NCBI RefSeq assembly: GCF_000003195.3
Contig: NC_012870.2
Span: forward strand, 53,402,049 to 53,466,048
From: Sorghum bicolor
Taxonomy: Eukaryota; Streptophyta; Magnoliopsida; Poales; Poaceae
Reading direction: 5' to 3'
Length of the DNA: 64,000 bases
The position numbers were made by a program, and so were the translations under genes. The notes beneath the pieces were generated by a model. It was not told the origin of the DNA, made no database searches, and saw nothing but the letters and a program-made list of their open reading frames with translations. Positions 55,081-64,000 of this stretch are shown here, in pieces. The first letter of the stretch is position 1. Each line of letters begins with the position of its first letter.

Positions 55081-55341
55081 TGTACAGTGGGGCGCTGGGA
55101 ACCAATACTGGAGAAGTGGCCAAGGCACCCAGGCCCAAGAGACTCCTCAAGCCCAATACCAATTACCAAAGTTTACCAGAGTAACTATATATGATGAGAG
55201 GAGTGTGGAGAGAGAACATATGAAAATTTGTATCCAAAACTCGAACCAATATTCAGCACTGTCCTCTGCCGAATCTCTCTTTTTTTCTCTCTCTATCCCC
55301 CCTTTCTTCTTCCGTGTTCTTTCCTCTGTTATTTGCTAACA
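55081..55341 (+). repeat. short LTR of a decayed gypsy element
   Basis: 261 bp running from TGTACAGTGG to TTTGCTAACA, followed by ATTGGTATCG, a decayed Met-type primer site. The position directly before gag supports it. Short LTRs fit the Reina-like group of chromoviruses. The second LTR is not in the window. Confidence 0.5.
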
Positions 55342-55359
55342 ATTGGTATCGTCTTCCTC

Positions 55360-58300
55360 GATTTTGACTTTGGACTCCCATCCACCTTACCACCACTATT
55401 CATGTCTCTAGCGTGCTCATGGTGCCATAGATCTGGCTCTACAGCTCGTCCTTGACACCAGGAACAATCGCTTCGATGAGCTCAACTACCGCTTCAATGA
55501 CCGCGACCGCTACTTCGCCCCCGTACCACCGCTGTAGATTCGTGGCTTGAGACGCTAGAGGCCTCATACACAGCCAACACTGTAGTGCTCGAGCAGCATC
55601 TGGCTGGTTTGGAGTCATGCGGCTTCAATACGGCATCTGTCGCAGTACCCACCGTTGTGGACAACTGGCTCACCAGTCTGGAAACCAACTTCATCGACCG
55701 TGACACCGAGTTCACCTAGTGTCTCACTGATCTAGAGGTCATCCATGTTGCTCACATCAAGGATAAGTGCGATGAGCACGTGGCCACACTCAAGGCGTGA
55801 TGGGCGTTCTGACCTCCTAGCAGCGAGGCATGGAGGCCGTGTTGGACGACATCAACTTGGAAGTCTAGAAGTTGATTCGCCATTAGGACCGTGCGGTGTT
55901 GAACAAAACATCTTAGCAACCCAGTCTGCTTCGTTCTCCTACATGGTGGCCACACACTCACCTGAAGGGTTCACCGTCAGTGGGTCTAATGTCACAATGA
56001 CAAATCGACTACATGGGATGTGGGTTCCGAGGTCATCACGACCCAGATGCATATCCCAACCAAGGGTACATTGCCAGCTCCCTTCACATCTGCTCTGAGT
56101 TCGCTTGTTTTGTGTTTGCGAGGTCCACTTGCCTCCTATCATTGTTCCTCCCCATCCTCTTCCTATTCCACGTCCACCAGATCCACCTCAGCCTCTCTCA
56201 CCTGTTGGTCACCTTCCTAAAATCCCATTCCCCAAATTCAATGGAGATAATCCCCATTTCTGGTGTTCTAAGTGTGAGAAATACTTTTCCACGTTTCGGG
56301 TTAAGGAGTCATTGTGGGTTGAGGTTGAGTTTATGCATTTCGAGAGTGTTGTAGCGTGTTGGTTCCAATTCATTGAGTCCCACCTATCACAATCCACTTG
56401 GTCCACATTCGGTAGGTCTTTGCATGATCGGTTGGAAAGGGATCGACATGAGGTTCTTATCCAACAATTGTTCAATGCTCGCCAATCTTCTTGTGTACTT
56501 CAACATGTCAACCATTTTTCTCTGTGCTCATGGACCAGCTCTCAGCTTATTCCACCTCTATTGATCCCTTGTATTTCATTATGAGATTCATGGATGGGTT
56601 TAGTGTGGAGATTTGTTGTATTGTGTTGATGCAACACCCCAAGGATTTTGATACTGCTTGTACTTTGGCACTGTTGTTTTAGTAGGTGGGCACTCCCTCT
56701 GACTCCAAGCCATTGAAGACCGATGATTGGCCATTTTCATCAAAGTTCACCATGGCTTCTAAGGTGACTTATCCCCTAGACAACTCATCCAATGCTTCTT
56801 CTTCACAAGCGGTGACTCTAGCTCAAGCTCCTTATGCCAAACTGGCTATTGTGCATGCTTATTGGTGTGTGATGGGTTTATGTTACAAGTGTGCCAATAA
56901 ATGGAGCAAGGATCATAACTGCTCCATAGAGGTGCTAATTGTAGTGCAAGAATTGCGGGAGTTGTTGCCTGATGAACCTAAATAATCTAAAACACTCGAG
57001 AAATCTACGACAATTGAAGTAAGGATGTTCACAATCTCTAAAGCTACTGCTCTAGGTTCCCTAGATTCTCACACCATTCATCTATCTGATTCCTTGTGTG
57101 GTGTTCCAATATTGATCTTGGTGGACTTTGGAAGTTTAGTGTCATTCGTCAATGCTGCCATTGCTAGTCAGCGGTTGGTTTTTAGTTTGTTGCTGCAATA
57201 GTCGGTTGTTCAAGTTGCTGATGGGGGTATGCTATAGAGCTCTGGCCTTCTTCAATAGGTACCACGACAAGTAGATCAAGGCTTGTGTTTGATTTCAGAT
57301 TATTGCCGTTGGCTTCTGTAAGTGCATTAAGCCACTTAATGTGTTTTGGTTGATAGAATGACAACCATGATTAAAGGAACTAATGATCTTGCTAAGTGTG
57401 AAACAGGAAAAAGCTATCTCACAGGTATTTGATCCAAGATTACAAAAGCCAAAATTATGCATTGTTATATGAAGCAATCTAGTTCAAGCACAAAACAACA
57501 TTGCAAATGGAATTATTGAAAGAGGCTTACTTGTTGTGAAGATAGCTATCACTCTTATGAAAGCAAAAATGAAAAGTATAAAATTGATTGGATGATTCAA
57601 AGCAACATATGACTTGAAGTAGTAAATGGAAATGACTTGGTACATTTGAAGTCAAATCTATTTATTGATGGAACCAAGTTATGTGCTCAAGATGGCTATG
57701 CTCAAAATGAAAACAAGTTTGACATGATGACATCCTCAGCTTATCAAGAATTGAAAGAAAGGCTTTGGTTTGATGGAAGCTTCTTAAGTGATTTCAATTT
57801 GATTTATCTTTTGATCTTGAGTTGATAGGAAAGCCGTACTATTAAGAGGGATGCATCATGATCATGGATTAATACTCTCTAGTGCTCAAGTCAACCCATG
57901 TGAGGTTTTAGAGAGACTAACCTGAGAGTTGAACTCTTTGTGCACAGGCCGTGCATACCGGACGTGTCCGGTATGATACCGGACGCGTCCGGTATGAGTA
58001 CTGTTGCGCATACTGACTTTTTGAGTTGCGGTGACAAGGGAGTTGTTCTAAGTGCGCGTCAGCACTTCCGGTGCTCGTCAGTAGTGCTGACTTGCCGGAA
58101 GTTCCGACGTACGTCGGGAGTTCCGACGTAGGCTTCACCGTGGTAGGGAGTAGCAAGCTAATAGGGGTAAGTCTTTTGGCCTCGATCATATCGGACGTGT
58201 CCGGTATGATACCGGACGCGTCCGGTATGGCCAACGGCTAGTTAACGGCTAGTTTTTAAAACTGTCTTTAAATACCCCTCAGCCCTCCTCTTTGAGGGCT

Positions 58301-59530
58301 GCTGATTCTACTGGTTTGGTGACACATTGCTGAGCTTTGCTAACTCTCCACAACCCTCTCTTTGTGAGTGTTTGGTCTAGATTGACAAATCCTTCTTGTG
58401 GGTTGAAAGATTTTCGGTTTTGAGAGCAAGCCACCACTTGAGCACTTGAGCATATTGTCTATTTCGTGATTTGCATTTGTTACTCTTGGACTCTTCGGTC
58501 CTAGATGGTTAGGCGTCGCTGGAGAGCACCCAAGTGTTTGTGGTTGCCTCGGATTGTTTGTGCAGGTCGGATTTCGCCTCCGCAAGGGAAGAAATCATCT
58601 AGTGGAAGGAGGAGTTGGAGTTGGAAGAGACTCCGGCTAGAGTTACCTTCGCGGTATTCTCTAGGGAGGATCTTTGAGCTAGAGTGACCTTAGTGGTATC
58701 CTCTAGGTCATCGAGTGCCTTACCCGTAGCCCCCTCAACGGAGATTAGGTCTCTACGGAGACCGAACTTCGGTAAAACAAATTTTGTGTCTCCCTTTGCA
58801 TTACATTTGAAATTTGTGTCTTATATCTTGTGTGAGCTACTCTGCAGGGTTCTAGTATCATATATACTGTGATTGAGGTTCTTGCAGGTAGAGGAAGAAG
58901 TTTCACAGCACAAGGATTGAATATCCTCTACTCGTGAATTCCGGACGCGTCCGAGATCAAGCCGGACGTGTCCGAGTTGGACAGCACAGCACTTCTTATA
59001 TAAATTGTATTATCTGTGTTGGATACCTTTTTGTAGGGTGTTGTATTTCTATACATCATCGTATAAGCTGTGTGTAGGTTTTGGAGAAGCTGGAGAACAG
59101 AAAGAGCTAGGTGTTGTGTGCTCGTGTATCTCGGACGTGTCCGAGTTGATACCGGACACGTCCGGTATTTGCGAGTTGTCAATAATATTTCTTTCTGCGA
59201 TCTAATCTCTGTGGTGCAGGTGTTAGACTTATTTAATATTGTTTACAACTGTTTCTCTGATTATCTTTGTGCGGAGTTTTTCATTTGCGTGGAAAACTCT
59301 AGTTCTAATCGTTTCCGCTTTTTAAGTTGTAAATTTTCAGAATCGCCTATTCACCCCCCCTCTAGGCGCATCCTTGGTCCTTTCAGCTTCTCATGATGTA
59401 ATTGTTGGCACGGATTGATTAGCCTCCTTAAGCCATATGCACATCCATTGGCCACAGAAGTGGCTACTCATTCCCTACAAAGACACTCATATAGTTCTCT
59501 GTTTATGGTAGTCATTGATTATTATAAACC
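55360..59530 (+). pseudogene. decayed gypsy gag and protease region, split by a solo LTR
   Basis: The N-terminal part (55400-55950) is broken into many frames. The gag domain is clear at 56215-56680: PFPKFNGDNPHFWCSKCEKY, then a run ending in FQFIESHLSQSTW and DRLERDRHEVLIQQLF. A zinc-knuckle remnant is CYKCANKWSKDHNC (56884-56925). The protease region reads ILVDFGSLVSFVN near 57115, where Gly of the DSG/DTG motif is displaced. The frame stops at 57310, where the solo LTR sits, and resumes at 59391 as HDVIVGTD and HIHWPQKWLLIPY. Many stops and shifts; clearly dead. Confidence 0.75.
57316..59385 (+). mobile_element. solo LTR, 2070 bp, related to the gag-only element family
   Basis: It starts TGTAAGTGC and ends CTTTCA with perfect GCTTC duplications at 57311-57315 and 59386-59390. 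Flanking gypsy protease sequence reads straight across when it is removed. Near its 3' end TTCACCCCCCCTCTAGG matches the same position in the 8132/29458 LTR family (CTAGAGGGGGGGTGAATAG on the other strand). It also contains CCGGACGCGTCCGGT palindromes near 57960, 58195, 58945 and 59135, so the two LTR families are related. Confidence 0.92.
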
Positions 59531-60632
59531 GTAAACTTTTGCATATAAATGATCACTGATAGAAACTTAGGGGTTTTAACTGACAATTTCCATAAGTTTT
59601 GTTAAATTATATTTTTCTCCAAGGTTATTCCAGAATATAAAACGAGGATTAAAGCATCAAATAGACCAAAACAAGGAGGATTAAAATGTCAAATAGAATG
59701 AAACTTAACCATGGAAATCTAATTTAGAAGACTCGAGAAGGCATGAGAAGACTTCACACTTGAGGAGAACCCAAAGGGCTATCTGGTGAGACTAGTCAGC
59801 CCCACCCCTATCCCGACCCCCCCCCCAACAGATGGGTTATGCCACTATATTTTGGAAGGTTCCTCCACTCCCTCCTAAGATGCATCTTCACCGTTTCTTA
59901 GGTCGGTTTGATCCAAGGGCCAATGTTCTCTCCACCGACCTATAAAACCAGACCTGACCTCGGCCCCCTAGGGCATAGATGCAACGCATAGGTGCAAGAA
60001 GTCTAGAAATTAGGGTTTCTAGAGATTAGAGAGAAAGCTCTAGTTCTTCAATTTCTTATTAGTATATGCTTTCTAGCAAGGTTCAAGCAGAGTTGGGCAA
60101 GTTGCTTGGGATTACAGGTCTGTTCGTGTGGAGACTGGTAATTTACCACTATATATATTTAAGACTTTGCTCCATTTTAATATTATATTACTATTTATTA
60201 TGTTCTTAGTTTGTTCTAGTTATATATTTGATATGGCTATAATTGATGATAAGTATATATGCATATGTTCGTAGAGAGTTCAATCTAGTACTTCAGTGGG
60301 TTAAGTAGTACGTATTATATAAGAGTGGTGCTTAGGTATTATTTACCTATGGATGCACTCTATATGCTGGGCCACGTGGTAGATCGTGGCTATGACAAAC
60401 TTGTTGAGTCCTCTTAGTCCACTCCCCATAAGTAGAAGTAGAATCAGGTCATGAAGGAGGAGAGGACTCTGTTTCCAATCCTCCCTAGTTGATATTTCAT
60501 ATGCTATATTCAAAGCTAGTTATGCTATAAATGAGAGTATATAGTCTTGAGTGTGCATAAGACTTAGTATTTAGGAATGACTTAGGAATCCTTCACTCTA
60601 ACCGAATCTCAAGCTTAGCCTTACTATATTAA
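59531..60632. repeat. unclassified, LTR-like repeat DNA
   Basis: This block separates the protease and reverse transcriptase remnants of the gypsy element, so it is an insertion or replaces lost sequence. It has a possible TATA box (CTATAAAACC near 59940), a C-rich tract near 59815, and a leader with AGGGTTTCTAGAGATTAGAG. It could be a solo LTR, but no duplicated ends were found. No ORF. Confidence 0.35.
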
Positions 60633-60975
60633 ACTAGGAGAATACCCCGCGCGTTGCTGCGGGAATACAGATTAGTGGATTGCATGGCATGATGATATGG
60701 ACAAACAAATAGGTATGTGTCTTGCTCATGTGGACATTAGAATTGATGGCTAGTGGATTTTAGTTGTGTGTGATAGTGCATTACTTTGTTGCTTGCATGT
60801 TGAGAGAAATATAGTGACTTACTAATGTAGACACTATAATTGCATGGGCTAGTGGATTTTTAATTGTATAGGATAGTGGGTTGCTTAGTTAGATAACTTG
60901 CATGTTGAGAGAAATAGATAGTGGGATTTAGCTTAGCCTTACTTTGATAGTGCATTACTTTGTTGCTTGCATGTT
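60633..60975 (-). mobile_element. Helitron-like element C, 5' end uncertain
   Basis: On the minus strand the 3' end has the hairpin CCCGCAGCAACGCGCGGGG, then TATTCTCCTAGT at 60633, followed by T, the same terminus as elements A and B. The 5' end is not clear. The motif GCTTAGCCTTACT occurs both just outside (near 60614) and near 60940, so boundaries are approximate. Confidence 0.5.
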
Positions 60976-60979
60976 GGAA

Positions 60980-61330
60980 AAATCAAGTTGCCCAAATGAA
61001 AGTTTGCTCAATCACCAGTTATTTATCTCGGCCCAACAATCAATGCTATTGGGCTATCCACATATCTTTCTGAAGTTCAGGCTATTGTTGGCTAGCCCAT
61101 GCCTACCTTAGTGCGTGCCTTGCATAGTTTCCTCAGCCTTATCAGATACTACTGTAAGTTTGTGCATCATTTTTGGGATAATTGCCAAACCTCTCACTGA
61201 ACTATTGAAGGATGTTCATATGGACTTCAGCTCATGACTCTCCCTTTTAGACATTGAAGCAAGCTCTCTATTTGGCTTTGGTCTTAGGTCTCCTAGACTT
61301 TTCAATGCCCTTTCATGTTGAGACAAACTT
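60980..61330 (+). pseudogene. gypsy reverse transcriptase and RNase H remnant
   Basis: Across several frames the plus strand reads FAQSPVIYLGPTINAIGLST, EVQAIVG, then ALHSFLSLIRYYCKFVHHF, GIIAKPLTELLKDVHMDF, and ALYLALVLGLLDFSMPFHVE. These follow the catalytic core in gypsy reverse transcriptase and lead into RNase H. The catalytic YxDD part is missing. It probably belongs to the same decayed element as 55081-59530. Confidence 0.7.
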
Positions 61331-61430
61331 ATGCTTGTTAGATAAAACAATCACTCAAACATCAAACTTGGACACAAGTGAAAGTTGTATCCATTTCATG
61401 ATCACACTATACATGTCAGAGAGGGTATTT

Positions 61431-62522
61431 CACTACTACAAAAAATCTTTTGCGAGACATTTTGAAATAGCCCTTGGGGACAGGCAAGATTTTCAACCGC
61501 CTCGGTTAATGCCTACCATTAACTGAGGCGGTCATTTTCTATTAACCAAGACAGTTATGATAACTGCATCACAAAATTGATTAACTGAGGCGGACACCTT
61601 AAAAATGCCCGCGTCGGTTAATATCAATTAATTGAGGTGGTTGTTCTAACACAAACATCTCAGTTAATATATTAACCGAGGCGAGCATATTGTAAAACCG
61701 CCTCAGGTAATATTGGTCCATTTTAGAGCCCAAACTAGCCATCTCGGCCCGATAGCATGCTCAACATATATATACCGCACTTAGCCACTCAGGGTTTCAA
61801 CCCACTCCCTCCTCAGCCGCCCCCTCCCCTTTCCCCACACACGGAGGCCGACGCACGGAGGCTGCTCCCTCTCATAGAGCTCGACTCACCCCCTCCCTTC
61901 TCCTCCCTCTACTCCCATGGTACCCCCTCCCTTCTTCTCCCTCTCCCCTACCTCACCCTCTCCTCCCATGGTGCCCTTGGAAGGAGGCCACACAGTCGCC
62001 GGGATGCAGGTCACCTCACAGCTAGCTCAGGGTCTCCTCCCTCTCCCTCTCCATCTCCTCTACATCTCCCTCCTCCCTGCAGGTGGCAGTGCGGGTCCAC
62101 GGTGCCGCACGACCATGCGGCACGACGAGGGCATTCGGGGTGGAGCTCGATCTAGCGAGGAGTCGCTCGATTGAGTGATGAGAAGGACAGATCCAGTGAG
62201 GTAGGGCTTGATCTGGCGAGGAGATGCCCGCATCTGGCTCGGTGAAGCTCGATCTGGTGTGCTCGTGCAGCAGCGGTGCTTGATGTCGATGTAGATTTGG
62301 CCAATGAACAATGATGCTTGGATGGGCTCGGTGGGCTCCTCAATGGGCTACGCGAGCCTATCGATGGATTTTCTTTTTTTTCTTTTTTTATTTGATTAAC
62401 CAAAGTGGGCAGCAAACCACCTCGGAAAAGGTCATATTAACCGTGACCTTTGATCCGAGGCGGTTGCAAAAACTGCCTCGGTAGCCTTTTTGCCCGCCTC
62501 GGTTAAAAATAATGTACTAGTG
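61431..62522. mobile_element. non-autonomous CACTA (En/Spm) transposon
   Basis: It starts CACTACTACAAAAAAT and ends ATGTACTAGTG, inverted CACTA-type termini, with TTT target duplications (61428-61430 and 62523-62525). Subterminal regions on both sides hold many copies of CCGCCTCGGTTAA or its complement TTAACCGAGGCGG, the usual transposase-binding arrays. The middle has TATATATA near 61770 and a C/T-rich open frame (61757-62155) with no recognised domain. No transposase gene, so movement depended on another element. Confidence 0.88.
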
Positions 62523-62525
62523 TTT

Positions 62526-63280
62526 ATAGAGGTTTTAGCCTTCATGTCTACATACAAATGACCATTTTACCCCTATATTTAATCAGTACAACCCCGTTAA
62601 ACAAAAGGCGCAAAGTAGTCTTTTTCACTCTTGTATGATTCACTCTTCAACATATACTTGCCAATATTTTGGAAGACGTCATCTTCACACTTTAGCAATT
62701 CTTGTTTTATCTTCTTCTGACTTTGCCTACCAATCGAAGTCAAAATTTTGTCTCACTTCCAACTTGCTCTAATCTTCTCTTCATCTGCAGCAAAGTTAAA
62801 TCTACTCGAGTGAAGTCAAAACATCATCTTCATTTTTTGCTTTCCAATACTCCAAAGTTCTGGTGCTGAGTTTTTCTAATGAAGTCAAATCCCCAACAAT
62901 GCTATGACTGTAGGGCCACCCCTTGGCTTTCATCAGCAAAGGCATAAAATTAGTCCTTGCAATCAAGGGTTGTCTATCGAAAAGGAGGAGTATCTCGTGA
63001 TAATGATGGTAGTAGATCAGTGGCATCACTACCTCATTCAGTTCTTGAAACATAAATTGCATTGGCCTCATTAAAAAAGAAAATTAAAACAAATGATGAT
63101 CATTGAACCATGGAATGGAATATGGATAAGTCCAGCCACACATGGCTCTCCGAGATGGCAAAACCAATTAGACGGTAGCTAACGCACCCGTCACCGCTAT
63201 CTCAGCCTCCACAATAAACGGTCATGGCTAGTGTGCTCATTGCTTGATCTCCCATCAATACCCTTCAGGCCATCACTTAT
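62526..63280 (-). other. unrecognised minus-strand ORF (63071-62802) and flanks
   Basis: The 89-residue frame (MRPMQFMFQELNEVVMPLIY onward) has a protein-like composition. After its stop, another minus-strand frame continues with similar quality (LLKCEDDVFQNIGKYML near 62690-62640). It may be a gene fragment with a frame break. I do not recognise the family; a captured or dead gene piece is as likely as a real one. Confidence 0.3.
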
Positions 63281-63900
63281 ATCTGGCCATGCGGCCCATG
63301 GCATGGCCTTTTGGAATGGCCCATGGGCGGCACGACACGTCAGGCTGTGTGCCCCGTGCTGGCACGCCCTGGTGGCCAGTGTCGTGCCTAGGCCGTTGGC
63401 CTAGCCCATGACAAGGCATGGACACGACCCACCTCTCAGTGCGTATATAAGCCCACCGTGTCGGCCCTCCCCCCAATCCCTAACCCTAATCTCATTTCCC
63501 CTCCTCTGGCCGCTGCTCAGTCTCGCTCTCCTGTTGTAGTGTCGCACTCTCCTGTCTCCTCTGACTCCGATCCGATTCTGATCCGCTGCCGCCGGTGGCC
63601 TGCTTGCCTTGAGCTCTCAGGCCCTGCTCCGGTGACCTCATCGGCTCACCTTGCCACTCCTCCCTCCCCTACCTCCTTTCCCTTGCCTCCTCCAGTCCTC
63701 CTCCTCAAGTGTACCATATGAGTCCTCCTGTACGTTCTTCCACCGCCGCTCGCCATCAGTCTAACAGTGGCTGTCTTGTTCTTTGCTTTGATGCTGGCTC
63801 CCTAGCCTCTTTTCCGGCATTGGGCTCCGGTGGCATAGGTGAGTCGACTCAAAACCCTAACCCTAGCATGTTCATATTTTGGGATTCCTAATTCATCTAA
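63280..63900 (+). promoter_or_regulatory. GGCCC-rich promoter-like region with TATA box and candidate first exon
   Basis: GGCCC/GGCCCAT motifs cluster at 63295-63420, followed by TATATAA at 63444-63450 and a leader with AACCCTAACCCTAA-like repeats. A Pro/Ser-rich frame opens at 63458. A donor (ATAG then GTGAGT at 63839) and acceptor (TTCGTAG at 63937) would join it to the segment at the window end. The arrangement resembles 6735-7320 and the 5' parts of some grass hAT transposase genes, but no transposase domain is visible before the window ends. Confidence 0.35.
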
Positions 63901-63937
63901 CCCCTAATCCCTATTCTTGTTCATCTTCTTCGTAGGT

Positions 63938-64000
63938 TGCCGAGGTTGGTGCCTATGCATGACGCTGAGTCATCCTCCTCTAGAGGAGCCATGGCAAGGC
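63938..64000 (+). CDS. possible exon running off the window
   Basis: After the acceptor CTTCTTCGTAG the sequence GTTGCCGAGGTTGG continues and contains an ATG (63958) followed by HDAESSSSRGAMA. The frame is open to the end of the window. The Ser-rich start is reminiscent of hAT transposase N termini, but the segment is too short to identify. Confidence 0.25.

Noticed and set aside
61757..62174. Pro/Ser-rich ORFs within the CACTA element
   Set aside because: C/T-rich sequence gives open frames without any domain; no transposase similarity.

Overview
This window is plant nuclear DNA, almost certainly from a panicoid grass; the repeat families resemble those of Sorghum and its relatives, which is an inference from recall. 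The support is nested LTR retrotransposons, Tourist-like and CACTA elements, Helitron-like ends and GT-AG introns. No prokaryotic or organellar genes, tRNAs or rRNAs were seen. Two host genes look complete: a two-exon GDSL esterase/lipase on the minus strand (5161-6353) and a five-exon NRT1/PTR (NPF) transporter on the plus strand (52401-54969). A third host gene is represented only by its 5' end: a leader exon near 2.5 kb and a first coding exon at 919-985, both minus strand.

Layout. 1-5 kb: host gene 5' end with three MITEs and one Helitron-like element. 5.1-6.4 kb: GDSL gene. 6.7-8.1 kb: promoter-like repeat DNA and an unrecognised ORF. 8132-31896: one large gag-only copia-type element (minus strand, target duplication ACAAA). 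Into it is nested a complete 13.5 kb Tat-lineage gypsy element (12183-25656, duplication CTTGT), and into that a solo LTR (16873-18210, duplication ACTGT); the outer 3' LTR carries a MITE (8484-8780). 32.1-34.5 kb: hAT transposase pseudogene split by a LINE end that holds two adjoining Helitron-like elements. 35.0-39.2 kb: a 2.85 kb LTR plus a decayed internal ORF. 39.2-50.5 kb: a second Tat-lineage element lacking its 3' part, interrupted by a solo LTR (40147-42397) and by a young 2.7 kb element with identical LTRs (42658-45375). 51-51.5 kb: LINE fragment. 52.4-55 kb: NPF gene. 55.1-61.4 kb: a decayed gypsy element broken by a solo LTR (57316-59385), an unclassified repeat and a Helitron-like end. 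61431-62522: non-autonomous CACTA element. 62.5-64 kb: unrecognised ORF, then promoter-like DNA with possible first exons of another gene.

The most notable structure is a spliced gene on the strand opposite to gag-pol inside the Tat element. It has its own TATA box (13369-13376), at least five exons, a plant-mobile-domain-like N-terminal part and a coiled-coil C-terminal part, and it is broken by stops and one apparent frameshift. Other signals are strong over-use of GCCGAT/ATCGGC throughout that element, CCGGAC/GTCCGG palindromes in two related LTR families, a polypurine-tract-like tandem array in the youngest element, and premature stops in the second Tat element that are all explicable as C-to-T changes at CG or CHG sites.
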